Shown here: piece by piece, positions 5,942 through 14,147 of the stretch | Layout: each line of letters starts with the position of its first letter | How positions within the stretch are numbered: position 1 is the stretch's first letter | Assembly (NCBI GenBank): GCA_003242525.1 | Contig: QGUU01000014.1 | Location: forward strand, 1 to 15,051 | Origin: Pseudomonadota bacterium | GTDB taxonomy: Bacteria; Pseudomonadota; Alphaproteobacteria; Rhizobiales; Rhizobiaceae | Length of the DNA: 15,051 nucleotides | Direction: 5' to 3' | Program-made: the position numbers and the translations under genes | Notes under the pieces: model-generated | Seen by the model: the letters and a program-made list of their open reading frames with translations, nothing else | Database searches by the model: none | Told to the model about the DNA's origin: nothing

Positions 5942-6820
5942 TCAGTCCTGCGTAGCCACGCGGCGCCTTGAACTGAGCGCCAGGACGACAATGCCCGCCA
6001 ATATGTACGCAACCAAGCCATACATGGCCGGCGGGATAGCCACCTCCTCATTGTCGAGCATAAATTCGCTCAGTGCCATGGTTATGACCATCGCTGCATT
6101 GTGGACGCAGATCGTCATGGCAAGGGCGATGGCCTGTTCATGGCGAACTCCCAGCAGGAGCGGAATTCCATAGGAAACCGCGAGCGTCACGATCGCGAAG
6201 ATGAGCGCTATGGATCCGACGCTGGGTCCCCACAATTCGACCAGGTTCCAGTTGGATGCCAGGGCGACGCCAACGATGGCGGCCAGGAACAATGTGGCGA
6301 GCAGCTTTACCGGCCGTTCCAGGGCCGCAGCCAGCGAAGCGTAGCGTGCCCTGATCGCCATGCCTGCAGCAGCAGGCAATATGGCGATCGCAAAGAACTG
6401 GACGATCTGGGTCAGATCAAGCGCAACAGCGCCTCCTTCTCCGTAAAAGAATGCCATGGATGCATTGGCGACCAGCGGAAGCGTGACCACCGAAATGATC
6501 GATGTCAGTCCCGCTATGGTGAGGCTGAGCGCAACGTCACCCCGGAGGAGGTGGGTGAGCAATGCGCCCGTGGTTCCAGCCGGACTGACCGACAGGAGCA
6601 TCATCCCCACGGCGAATGCGGGTGACAGGCCGAAGAGGATTACCAGCCCCAGGCATAGGATGGGCAGGATCAGGCAATGGCAGACAAGACCGATCACGGC
6701 CGGTTTGGGCCTTGCGGCAATGTTCGAAAAGTCGGCCAGCCTCAATGACAGGCCGAGGCCCAGCATGATGATGGCGAGGGCCACCGGGAGCCCGACACGC
6801 AAATAAAGCTCCGCCTGCAT
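5942..6820 (-). CDS. BASS-family transporter (bile acid:sodium symporter-like)
   Basis: A 292-residue membrane protein with nine to ten predicted helices and the SBF fold (PF01758). Typical elements are the conserved SPAGTTGALLTHLLRGDVALSLT (79-101), corresponding to the family's SPGGTxxNxxxxLARGDVALS box, and the second discontinuous-helix region TICVHNAAM (236-244). Family members import organic anions such as bile acids, pantoate, pyruvate or sulfated compounds with Na+. Here several residues that bind Na+ in characterised homologues seem replaced (Ala for the Asn of the first box, Thr for the Glu of the second), so coupling and substrate are uncertain. ATG 6820 is chosen: a GGAG lies nine bases upstream, and the GTG at 6835 that would extend the frame overlaps that ribosome site. 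The gene follows the glutamate dehydrogenase gene on the same strand with a 111-base gap containing a strong hairpin. Confidence 0.87.
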   Translation of the reverse strand: MQAELYLRVGLPVALAIIMLGLGLSLRLADFSNIAARPKPAVIGLVCHCLILPILCLGLVILFGLSPAFAVGMMLLSVSPAGTTGALLTHLLRGDVALSLTIAGLTSIISVVTLPLVANASMAFFYGEGGAVALDLTQIVQFFAIAILPAAAGMAIRARYASLAAALERPVKLLATLFLAAIVGVALASNWNLVELWGPSVGSIALIFAIVTLAVSYGIPLLLGVRHEQAIALAMTICVHNAAMVITMALSEFMLDNEEVAIPPAMYGLVAYILAGIVVLALSSRRRVATQD

Positions 6821-6886
6821 GTTTTGCCGCTCCACGGAAACCAGCGGCCAAAGCTACAGGCGCCAGGTAAAGCTGCGGTAAAGTTC

Positions 6887-6910
6887 CGGCCCGGCCGAAA
6901 CGCCGGGCCG
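6887..6910 (-). terminator. Strong hairpin after the glutamate dehydrogenase gene
   Basis: CGGCCCGGC (6887-6895) and GCCGGGCCG (6902-6910) form a perfect 9-bp, all-G/C stem with a six-base loop, 22 bases downstream of the dehydrogenase stop on the minus strand. Only a short GAACTTTA follows, not a T-run. It probably terminates or protects the dehydrogenase transcript and separates it from the BASS/MFS genes. Confidence 0.5.
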
Positions 6911-6931
6911 CCAGCCAGGCTGGATGCAGGG

Positions 6932-9900
6932 TCAGGCGCCGGTCAGGTCCGACATCAGCCCGGCCGCCACCGAAAGCCGCGACACTGTGAGATCCCCGCC
7001 TTCGGTCAGCGCCTGCAGCCGCTCGCGAATGCGCGCGACTCTCTCGCCGCCAGCCTCCAGCCATGCTGCCACGGGATTGGCCTGACCGCCATGTGCCGTG
7101 AGCGCCGCCACGGCGATCCGACGTTGCGCAGAGGCGATGGTGTCCGTGGCCCGCGACAAGGCCAGCTGGTCGTAATAGTCGGATGGTGAAAGCGAGGCAG
7201 CAGCATCCTCGATGCGGGGAATGCGGAATGCATCGCCCACCGCAAAGCAGGCTTTGGCCGCCTCCACGATTTTGGCGCCAGACTGGCGCGCGGCGAGCGC
7301 TATGTCGGGCACCAGTCCAGCCACTTCCGTCAACGCAAGGCGCTCGGCCAGGCTCTCCGGCGTGCCGGCCCGTACAAGCGCCTGCCGGCGCTCATCGATA
7401 CGCTGGCGCGAATAGGCGGGCAGCATAGCAGCGAGTTGAGGTTCGAGCGCCCTGCGGGCATCCCGGAGCGCTGCGATGCGCTCGGCCAGGGGCGCGGTGT
7501 CGGTGTCATTCTTCAAATACCAGTTGGAGACGACAAAGATAAGCCGGCTTACCATCTGGTAGAGGTCAAGCTGGAACTGGCCGTCTATGCGGTTGTCGAG
7601 CATGTCGATTTCCCGATAGAGCTCCCGCAGGGCGAAGCCGTCGCGGATGAGCGCAAATGTGCGCACGACGTCGGCGGCGCTGCGACCGGTCGATTCCATC
7701 AGCCTGTTCACGAAGGACGGACCGCCACGATTGACGAGATCGTTGGCGATGACGCGGGCGATGATCTCGCGCCGTAGCCTGTGGCTGCCGATCTCCGCGC
7801 TGAATTTCTTCGCCATGCGCTCGGGGAAGTATTCCAGCAGGTCGCGTTCGAAATGCGGCTCGTCCGGCACGTCCGAGGCCACGATGTCCGAGAACAGCGC
7901 GATCTTCGCATAGGCGAGCAATACGCCGAGTTCGGGCCTCGTCAACGGCTCGCCGCGCGCCTCGCGCTCTGCCAGCGCAGCCGGCGAGGGAAGGTTCTCC
8001 ACCGCCCGGTCGAGCAGCCCCCGAGCCTCGAGTGCGGCCATGAAGCGCCCCTGATGGGCGATATCGGCCAGTCCGCGCTTGCGGGCCAGCGAGAGTGCCA
8101 GCGTCTGCTGGTAGTTGTTGGCAAGCACAAGCCGGCTGACCTCCCCGGTCATTTCGGCCAGCAGCTTGTTGCGCGCGGGCCGTGTCAGCGTGCCCTTTCG
8201 CATCGCCGCCGCCAGGGCGATCTTGATGTTGACCTCGACGTCGGAGCAGTTCACGCCGCCCGAATTGTCGATGGCGTCCGAATTGCAGCGGCCGCCCGCC
8301 AGGCTGAACTCGATCCGCCCGCGCTGCGTGACGCCGAGATTCGCGCCCTCGCCGATCACCTTGGCGCGCACCTCGGATCCGTTGACGCGAATGGCATCGT
8401 TGGCACGGTCGCCGACGTCCTGATTGCTCTCGTTCGAGCCCTTCACATAGGTGCCGATGCCGCCGAACCACAGCAGGTCCACCGGCGCCTTGAGGATCGC
8501 ATTCATGACCTCGGTTGGCGTGGCAGAGGTTTTCTCCATGCCGATGGCCGCGGCGGCCTGAGGTGTCAGTGTCACGGCCTTCTGCGCGCGTGAGACGATC
8601 ATGCCGCCTTCGGAAAGTTTGGATCTGTCATAGTCCTGCCAGGACGAGCGCGGCAGCACAAAGAGCCGCTTGCGTTCGGCCAGGGCGGCCGCGGGGTCCG
8701 GATCGGGGTCGATGAAGATGTCGCGATGGTCGAATGCGGCTACGAGCTTCGCCTGTTCCGAAAGCATCATGCCGTTGCCGAACACGTCACCGGACATGTC
8801 GCCGACGCCGACGCAGGTGAAGGGCGAAGACTGGATGTCGCGGTTCATCTCGCGGAAATGCCGCTTGACCGCTTCCCAGGCACCTCTGGCGGTGATGCCC
8901 ATTTTCTTGTGATCGTATCCGGCCGAACCGCCCGAGGCGAAGGCGTCGTCCAACCAGAAGCCGTGTTTCTGCGATATGGCGTTGGCCGTATCGGAGAAGG
9001 TAGCCGTGCCCTTGTCGGCAGCGACAACGAAATAGGGATCGTCGCCGTCGAGCCGCACGACGCCTTTCGGCGGCACGACGTGGTCGACCTCTATGTTGTC
9101 GGTTATCGAAAGCAGGCTCGATATGTAGTTGATATAGGCGGCTCGCCCGGCTTCGAAGATCGCCTCGCGGGTGCCGCCCGCCGGCAGGCGCTTGGGATAG
9201 AAGCCTCCCTTGGCGCCTACGGGCACGATCACCGCGTTCTTGACCTGTTGTGCCTTGACCAGGCCAAGGACCTCGGTGCGGTAGTCCGCTGCGCGGTCCG
9301 ACCAGCGAAGGCCGCCGCGCGCGACCGGGCCAAAGCGCAGATGGACACCTTCCACCTCCGAACCGTAAACGAAAATCTCGCGCCAGGGGCGCGGCTCGGG
9401 CAGGCCGTCGATCGCTCGCGAGTCGAGCTTGATCGCGAGCGACTGCCCCTTCTCCTTCTTGTCCTCGACGAAATGGTTCGTCCGAAGGGTAGCCTCGATG
9501 AGATTGAGATAGCGGCGGATGATGGTGTCGTCGTCGATCGACGGCACCTCCTGCAGGGCGTCCAGGATCTTGGCCTTCAGATGCTTTGCCGCGACGGCAC
9601 CCTCGCCTTCTGCTTCAGGGCCGAGTCGGGCGACGAAGAGATCGTGCAAGCCGCGCGCAATGTCGGGATATCGGTTGAGCGCGGCGGCGATGGCTTCCTG
9701 GCTTTGCGGGATGCCCGCCTGCTGCAGGTAGCGGCCATAGAGCCGAAGTACCATGATCTCGCTTGCCCACAGCCCGGCGGTCTGCGTCAGGCTGTTGTAG
9801 CGGTCATTGTCCACATCGCCCCGCCACACAGCGAGGAAAGCGTCATCAAACCGGGCGCCGCCATCTGAAAGGTCGATCGGCTTTCCGTAGGCGTTCTCCA

Positions 9901-11728
9901 GTTCCATGTCGTGGATGAAGACCTTGTCGGATGCGACGTCTCCGATCTCGAAGGTACGCTCCGAAATCACGCGGAAGCCCATATTCTCCAGCATCGGGAC
10001 GCGCCGGGACAATGCCACCGGACTGCCGTGGTGGAAGATCTTTAGCGATGCCTGTTCGCCAGTCTGGCCGGTGTCGCGGTAGTAGTCGATCACGATGGGA
10101 TTGTCGGGGCCGATCTTTGCGATATGGCCGGCATCAATGAGAGCCCGGGCGGCGGTGAAGGCCTCCCGATAGGCTTCGGGAAACCGTGCCGCGATGGCGC
10201 GCAGGCTGGAATCGGCGCCGGAGCTTTCGGCCGCCTCGGCCAGGGCGTCGTCCCAGGTACGCACCATGTCGCGGATAGCGGCCTCGATCGCCTCCTGATC
10301 GACGTTCGGCGTCTTTCCGCCCGAGCGGCCGATGATGAAGTGAATGCGCGCCAGGTTTCCTTCCGGAAACGCCGGATAATAGGCGGAAAGCCTCCCTTCG
10401 AACACGGTCTTAAGATAGGTGCCGATCTTTTCGCGCACGTTGGAATCGTAGCGGTCGCGCGGCACGAAAACGAGGACCGAAACGAAACGGTCGAACTGGT
10501 CCACCCGCACCAGGGCGCGTACGCGCGGCCGATCCGCCAGCGCCAGGATCGCCGCTGCATGCTTGCGCAGCAACGGCACCGGAATCTGGAACAGCTCGTC
10601 GCGCGGAAAGCTTTCCAGCACGTTGATGAGCGCCTTGCCGGAATGATCATCCGGGTTGAAGCCGGACTTGGCGATAACTGTCTCCGCCTTCATGCGCAGG
10701 TAGGGGATCGTCATTACCGAGCGCGTGTATGCGGTAGAGGTGAACAGGCCGACGATGCGCAACTCGCCAGAAAGCGCGCCTTCGGATGTGTAGGTCTTGA
10801 CCCCTATGTAGTCGAGATAGATACGCCGGTGGACGACGGACTTGGCATTGGCCTTGGTGACGATGAGCGGTTCCGGTCCGTGCAGGAAGGCGCGAATTTC
10901 CGGTGTGGTCGTCACGGACTCGGTGCCGCGCCTAAGGACCAGGACGTCCGGGTCGGTGAGTATGCCGAGACCCGGCCTGTTGTCGCGCTCCAACTCGCCG
11001 CTCTTTGCAGAACCGACATAGGTGAATTCGCGCATGCCGAGAAAGGTGAAGTTGTCGTCGCGCAGCCATTCGAGGAAGGCAATGGCTTCTTCCACGCTCT
11101 TCCTGTTCAGCGGCACCGGCTGGTAGCGGAACTCCGAGATCGCCCGGTCGAGGCGCGCGAGCATCGGTTTCCAGTCAGACGTGGCGGCGCGGACCTGGGC
11201 GAGCGTTCTTTCCAGGCGCGCCTGCAGGTCGGCCGCCTGTTCATCCGTCAGCCGCGGTATGTGGACATGGACCACGCTGAGCCGGCCCTGCGTGCCGTCA
11301 CCCTTCACCATGCCGTCGTCGAGGATTTCGGCCACCCCTGCCTTGTTGCGCTGGACCGCCAGGACCGGGTGGGTGACGAAGCTCGGCTCTCCGGCCGTCT
11401 CGGTGATTTCGCCGAGAATGGAATCGAACAGGAACGGCATGTTGTCGTTGACGACGGTTATGACGGTGAGCGGCCGTCCCTGCCGTGACACGCCGGAATC
11501 GGTGTCAATGGCGATGACGCTCTCGCCTTTCCTGTGCCGCGCGACGGCGCGTTCGGCAAGTTCGGCGGCCAGCCGGAGCGCCGCTGCGTCGTAGGCGGCC
11601 ACGTCCTCGGCCGCCGCAAGACCAAGAAGGTGCTCCGCGAGCCCGCGCGGTCCGCTGCCAGCCTTTGTCGCTGTTTTTTCTGGGCCAGCGGTTTTTCTGG
11701 CCCCGGCTGCGGATTTCAGGCTACCCAT
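6932..11728 (-). CDS. NAD-dependent glutamate dehydrogenase, 180-kDa class
   Basis: A 1,598-residue cytoplasmic enzyme (BAD_GDH, PF05088; called gdhB in Pseudomonas, gdhZ in Caulobacter) that oxidises glutamate to 2-oxoglutarate and ammonium with NAD+, chiefly for catabolism. Length matches the class (about 1,600). A Lys/Ala-rich leader is followed by ACT-like regulatory segments (GRPLTVITVVNDNMPFLFDSIL, about 75-96), a long middle region, then the catalytic core: GGLRWSDRAADYRTEVLGL and VPVGAKGGFYPKR with the catalytic lysine at K840; DMSGDVFGNGM, and the Rossmann part with KVIGEGANLGVTQRGRIEF (about 1117-1135), AIDNSGGVNCSDVEVNIK and a helical C-terminal domain including RPELGVLLAYAKI. No frameshift or missing core motif is seen. 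The ATG at 11728 has a GGAGGG ribosome site nine bases upstream. Transcribed alone or with the downstream transporters; divergent from the secreted-protein operon. In relatives activity is controlled by allosteric effectors or partner proteins; nothing here shows which. Confidence 0.96.
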   Translation of the reverse strand: MGSLKSAAGARKTAGPEKTATKAGSGPRGLAEHLLGLAAAEDVAAYDAAALRLAAELAERAVARHRKGESVIAIDTDSGVSRQGRPLTVITVVNDNMPFLFDSILGEITETAGEPSFVTHPVLAVQRNKAGVAEILDDGMVKGDGTQGRLSVVHVHIPRLTDEQAADLQARLERTLAQVRAATSDWKPMLARLDRAISEFRYQPVPLNRKSVEEAIAFLEWLRDDNFTFLGMREFTYVGSAKSGELERDNRPGLGILTDPDVLVLRRGTESVTTTPEIRAFLHGPEPLIVTKANAKSVVHRRIYLDYIGVKTYTSEGALSGELRIVGLFTSTAYTRSVMTIPYLRMKAETVIAKSGFNPDDHSGKALINVLESFPRDELFQIPVPLLRKHAAAILALADRPRVRALVRVDQFDRFVSVLVFVPRDRYDSNVREKIGTYLKTVFEGRLSAYYPAFPEGNLARIHFIIGRSGGKTPNVDQEAIEAAIRDMVRTWDDALAEAAESSGADSSLRAIAARFPEAYREAFTAARALIDAGHIAKIGPDNPIVIDYYRDTGQTGEQASLKIFHHGSPVALSRRVPMLENMGFRVISERTFEIGDVASDKVFIHDMELENAYGKPIDLSDGGARFDDAFLAVWRGDVDNDRYNSLTQTAGLWASEIMVLRLYGRYLQQAGIPQSQEAIAAALNRYPDIARGLHDLFVARLGPEAEGEGAVAAKHLKAKILDALQEVPSIDDDTIIRRYLNLIEATLRTNHFVEDKKEKGQSLAIKLDSRAIDGLPEPRPWREIFVYGSEVEGVHLRFGPVARGGLRWSDRAADYRTEVLGLVKAQQVKNAVIVPVGAKGGFYPKRLPAGGTREAIFEAGRAAYINYISSLLSITDNIEVDHVVPPKGVVRLDGDDPYFVVAADKGTATFSDTANAISQKHGFWLDDAFASGGSAGYDHKKMGITARGAWEAVKRHFREMNRDIQSSPFTCVGVGDMSGDVFGNGMMLSEQAKLVAAFDHRDIFIDPDPDPAAALAERKRLFVLPRSSWQDYDRSKLSEGGMIVSRAQKAVTLTPQAAAAIGMEKTSATPTEVMNAILKAPVDLLWFGGIGTYVKGSNESNQDVGDRANDAIRVNGSEVRAKVIGEGANLGVTQRGRIEFSLAGGRCNSDAIDNSGGVNCSDVEVNIKIALAAAMRKGTLTRPARNKLLAEMTGEVSRLVLANNYQQTLALSLARKRGLADIAHQGRFMAALEARGLLDRAVENLPSPAALAEREARGEPLTRPELGVLLAYAKIALFSDIVASDVPDEPHFERDLLEYFPERMAKKFSAEIGSHRLRREIIARVIANDLVNRGGPSFVNRLMESTGRSAADVVRTFALIRDGFALRELYREIDMLDNRIDGQFQLDLYQMVSRLIFVVSNWYLKNDTDTAPLAERIAALRDARRALEPQLAAMLPAYSRQRIDERRQALVRAGTPESLAERLALTEVAGLVPDIALAARQSGAKIVEAAKACFAVGDAFRIPRIEDAAASLSPSDYYDQLALSRATDTIASAQRRIAVAALTAHGGQANPVAAWLEAGGERVARIRERLQALTEGGDLTVSRLSVAAGLMSDLTGA

Positions 11729-12187
11729 ATCGCGAAGTCCCTCCGTCGAGAATGCTTTGCGAGCATGGTAGCCGGATGGGCGCGATTTTGCGACCGTGCT
11801 TTGATGCGGCGCGGGAATAAAAACGATTAGCTGCGCATGCCTCCGGAGGAGAAATCACGACCCGAAGGACAGCCGCCCTCGCCGTGCCGCGCCGGCACGT
11901 CGAGGGAGCATGGGGCTGGCGTCGCTTGGATCGAGTACGTCAATCTCGTGTTTCGGGGTGCGACGCAGTACCTAATTCAGATATACGAAACATATTGGAA
12001 TGGATATTCCATCAATATTACATCCCATAACTAATTTTTTAATATAACGCTCAAAAGCGTTCTTGTGCCAAGTGCAGCACCTTGATTATCAGCCCGGTCG
12101 TTGGCTATCGATAAGGCCGTTAACCTTGCTGGGGCCGCGGCATGTCGGCAATGGCGAGGCTTTGACAGACAAACTGTGGGAGCCATC
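11729..12187. other. Divergent intergenic region with AT-rich island
   Basis: 459 bases between the dehydrogenase and the first secreted-protein gene. The dehydrogenase-proximal part is GC-rich and includes the palindrome CCTCCGGAGG (11840-11849). Bases 11971-12061 drop to about 29% GC (26 of 91 by hand count). The island holds two perfect small hairpins: TGGAAT-GGAT-ATTCCA (11996-12011) and AACGCT-CAAA-AGCGTT (12046-12061), with a T-run and TAATATAAC between them. Neither hairpin is followed by a T-run, so they are not intrinsic terminators. A promoter for the secreted-protein operon is likely in or near the island. The 65-codon frame at 11837-12034 was not called. Confidence 0.6.
11765..11793 (-). 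promoter_or_regulatory. Possible promoter of the glutamate dehydrogenase gene
   Basis: On the minus strand TCGCAA (11788-11793) and TACCAT (11765-11770) are separated by 17 bases and would place a transcription start about 30 bases before the dehydrogenase ATG. The -10 box matches four of six consensus positions and the -35 only three, so this is a weak call. Confidence 0.22.
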
Positions 12188-12622
12188 ATGCGCAAGTCTT
12201 ATCTGCATCTTGCACTCGCAACGCTCGTGGCCGTCGCGGCCCCTCTGCCCGCCGTGGCAGATCCCGTTACCGAAATGAACACGACGCTTGACGGGCTGTT
12301 CGGAGAGCACGCCCGCTACCGTGCCTTCTTCGATACGTTGAAGAAGGCGGTGGCAGACGGCGACAAGGCGGCCGTCGCCGCCATGGTGGACTATCCGTTC
12401 CAGGCCCGCATCGGCGGAAAGTCGAAGAAGATCCGCGACGCCGCGCACTTCATCGACGACTACGACCAGATCATCACCGCCAAGGTGAAGCATGCGCTGG
12501 CAGCGCAGACCTACGAGACCCTGTTCGCCAACTGGCAGGGCGTGATGATCGGCGACGGGGAAATCTGGTTCTCCGGCGTGGGCGACGCGGGCGTCGTCAA
12601 GATCACCGCCATCAACGACTGA
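12188..12622 (+). CDS. Small secreted protein of unknown function
   Basis: A 144-residue protein with a clear Sec signal peptide: RK, a hydrophobic core (LHLALATLVAVAAPLPA) and a likely cleavage after AVA (residue 24), leaving a mature protein of about 120 residues in the periplasm or outside. The ATG at 12188 is preceded by GGGAG at a six-base spacing; an upstream GTG/ATG-type start at 12101 would bury the signal and was rejected. Mature features are FFDTLKKAVADGDKAAVAAMVDYPF, FIDDYDQIITAKVKHALAAQ and NWQGVMIGDGEIWFSGV. The G-V-M-I-G-x-G-E-I-W-F string resembles one I recall in uncharacterised proteobacterial secreted proteins; the size and layout suggest a compact alpha/beta, NTF2-like fold, but no family is assigned. 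The next gene starts 21 bases downstream, so the two form an operon. Confidence 0.8.
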   Translation: MRKSYLHLALATLVAVAAPLPAVADPVTEMNTTLDGLFGEHARYRAFFDTLKKAVADGDKAAVAAMVDYPFQARIGGKSKKIRDAAHFIDDYDQIITAKVKHALAAQTYETLFANWQGVMIGDGEIWFSGVGDAGVVKITAIND

Positions 12623-12643
12623 TTGCATTGACTGGAGAGGGAA

Positions 12644-13252
12644 ATGCGAGGGAATCTTGTTCTCGCTGTTGCGGGCTTCCTGATGGCCCTGTTTGCCTGG
12701 GCGCCTGCGGAGGCCCAATCCACGGTCGAGTGCCATTCTCGTCACTACCAGTACGACGAATGCTGGGCCGGGCCGCTCAGGAAGCCACAGCTCATACACC
12801 AGATCTCAAGCAGCCCCTGCATTCTCAATCGCACATGGGGCTTCAACCCCAAGAGCAAGTACATCTGGGTCGCACAGGGCTGCTCCGGCGTGTTCGCCGA
12901 CGTCGGCGGTTATCACCACGGCCGAGGCGACAGCTTCGACGAGGATGCCCGCATGTACGACCACCACGGACACGACGTGGGTAAGGTCGTCGCTGGTGTT
13001 GTTCTGGAAGCGCTGATCGACGGCATGTTGAAGGACGACAAGCACCATCACAGGCATACGACGAGCAATTATGCGCCCTCGAGTGGTTACAATGGCTGTC
13101 ATGGCATCGGGTGCAGGGTCGACAATCCCGGCGAGATCGACGACACGCCCCAGTTCGACTCCCTGGGCGAACCCAATTTCGACGTGCATGGCAATTATCA
13201 GGGTTGTCACGGCGTCGGTTGCCTCGTCGACAACCCGGATGCTGACAACTGA
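12644..13252 (+). CDS. Secreted DUF3011 protein with duplicated Cys/His motif
   Basis: A 202-residue exported protein. Residues 1-24 form a signal peptide ending AEA. Residues 28-86 match DUF3011: VECHSRHYQYDECW, then QISSSPCILNRTWGFNPKSKYIWVAQGCSGVFADV, with four conserved cysteines (30, 40, 59, 80) that probably form disulfides. The next part is rich in His and Asp (GYHHGRG, YDHHGHD, DDKHHHRH), and a hydrophobic stretch VGKVVAGVVLEALIDGML (112-129) lies between. The C-terminus holds two copies of GCHG[IV]GCxVDNP, at residues 151-162 and 187-198, 36 residues apart. The ATG at 12644 has the ribosome site GGAGAGG (12634-12640). It is the second gene of the operon with the 144-residue protein. 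DUF3011 function is unknown; the His/Cys content suggests metal binding, which is inference. Confidence 0.85.
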   Translation: MRGNLVLAVAGFLMALFAWAPAEAQSTVECHSRHYQYDECWAGPLRKPQLIHQISSSPCILNRTWGFNPKSKYIWVAQGCSGVFADVGGYHHGRGDSFDEDARMYDHHGHDVGKVVAGVVLEALIDGMLKDDKHHHRHTTSNYAPSSGYNGCHGIGCRVDNPGEIDDTPQFDSLGEPNFDVHGNYQGCHGVGCLVDNPDADN

Positions 13253-13279
13253 AATAACCCGGTCGATGCCGTGACGGCA

Positions 13280-13296
13280 GATCGCAAGGAGCGATC
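13280..13296 (+). terminator. Small stem-loop after the DUF3011 gene
   Basis: GATCGC and GCGATC pair perfectly around a five-base AAGGA loop, 28 bases after the DUF3011 stop. No T-run follows, so termination is only suggested by position. Confidence 0.3.
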
Positions 13297-13327
13297 CGCG
13301 CGATAGCCGTACGAGGCCGACTTCAGG

Positions 13328-13354
13328 GGCTGCGACATCCGGGATGCCGCAGCC
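13328..13354 (-). terminator. 27-base near-perfect palindrome in convergent gap
   Basis: Thirteen-base arms (GGCTGCGaCATCC / GGATGcCGCAGCC) flank a single G. On the plus strand there is one A-C mismatch; on the minus strand the same position is a G-U pair, so the hairpin is complete in RNA reading from the LysE gene. This favours a role at the 3' end of the LysE transcript, about 120 bases after its stop. No T-run follows. Confidence 0.4.
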
Positions 13355-13473
13355 GCCACCGCCGCCTTCTTCCAGATGTCCAACGGGGTGGCCGCAGAAT
13401 CAATATGCGCCTGAAGGATGAATACCACGCCATGGCGCGGTAGTTCCTTGCTGCCTCAGTGCCTGCCCGTCGG

Positions 13474-14088
13474 TCAGCTGCGGGCTGCGATCGCAGCCGC
13501 AGCAGCAGCCATGGTGCCGGCGCTGACACGGTTGGCAATCTGCATGGCGCGGCGGCTTTTCAGGAGCTTCCGCGCCTGCGCTGCCGCCAGCACCCAGATG
13601 AGGTCGATGGCGACCAGAACCACTGCCATGGTCGCCACCAGTTCCAGCCAACCCAGCAGGGTCACGGATGCAAGGTCGATGATGGTCGGCAGCAGGGCCA
13701 GGTAGAACATCATGATCTTCGGATTGCCGAGTGTGACGGCCATGCCCGCGAAGAAGAGCCTGGCCGGGGAATCCTCCTTTGGAATTTCGCCTGCCCGGGG
13801 CTCGACGGGCGCGGTCCACATTTTCCACGCGAGATAGGCGAGATAGCCGACGCCGATCCATTTGACGACGACAAATGCGAGGTGAAATGTCTGCGCCACC
13901 ACGGCCAGTCCGAACACGGCGAAGGACAGCCAGATGCCCTCTCCAATCCACATGGCAAGAAGGAATGGCAGGACGTCGCGGAAGCCCTTTGCGATGACAC
14001 GGGCGACCAGTGCCGCGATGGACGGGCCGGGCGAGCCGGCAGCGACGAACAGGGCGGCGGCAAATATGAGAAGGGAAGCCAGGTGCAT
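13474..14088 (-). CDS. LysE/RhtB-family exporter
   Basis: A 204-residue inner-membrane protein of the LysE family, about the usual family length, with six hydrophobic segments. It shows the N-terminal family signature FVAAGSPGPSIAALVARVIAKGFRDVLPF (14-42), WIGVGYLAYLAWKMW (77-91) and the second signature RLFFAGMAVTLGNPKIMMFYLALLPTII (110-137). Members export amino acids (lysine, homoserine, threonine, cysteine) or related small molecules by proton exchange; the substrate cannot be read from the sequence. The ATG at 14088 lacks a good ribosome site; no better in-frame start exists near the first helix. It lies 59 bases downstream of the DMT permease gene on the same strand and is probably co-transcribed. 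Confidence 0.9.
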   Translation of the reverse strand: MHLASLLIFAAALFVAAGSPGPSIAALVARVIAKGFRDVLPFLLAMWIGEGIWLSFAVFGLAVVAQTFHLAFVVVKWIGVGYLAYLAWKMWTAPVEPRAGEIPKEDSPARLFFAGMAVTLGNPKIMMFYLALLPTIIDLASVTLLGWLELVATMAVVLVAIDLIWVLAAAQARKLLKSRRAMQIANRVSAGTMAAAAAAIAARS

Positions 14089-14147
14089 GGTGCAAGCTTA
14101 TGCACCCGCCGCGTCCTTTCGCAAGGCCATATGCAAGGGCGACCAGG

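Noticed and set aside
8726..11488. Two long plus-strand open frames (380 codons at 8726-9868, 454 codons at 10124-11488)
   Set aside because: Both are antisense to the intact glutamate dehydrogenase and rich in Arg/Asp/Ala without motifs; they are reading-frame shadows.
11837..12034. 65-codon plus-strand frame crossing into the AT-rich island
   Set aside because: Composition shifts abruptly within the frame, there is no protein-like pattern, and it ends in the AT-rich stretch; it is probably chance.
12162..12190. Perfect TTGACA -35-like hexamer just upstream of the 12188 start
   Set aside because: A -10 box 17 bases on would fall on the start codon itself (ATCATG), so it cannot drive this gene except as a leaderless or internal start, for which there is no support.
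13307..13414. Plus-strand frame reading YEADFRGCDIRDAAAATAAF with strong GC third-position bias
   Set aside because: It looks protein-like and could be the tail of a decayed gene, but it has a stop just before it, no start until late in the frame, and it includes the 27-base palindrome that inflates the bias.
13207..13428. 73-codon minus-strand frame downstream of the LysE gene
   Set aside because: GTG start with no ribosome site, overlaps the end of the DUF3011 gene, and no recognisable domain.
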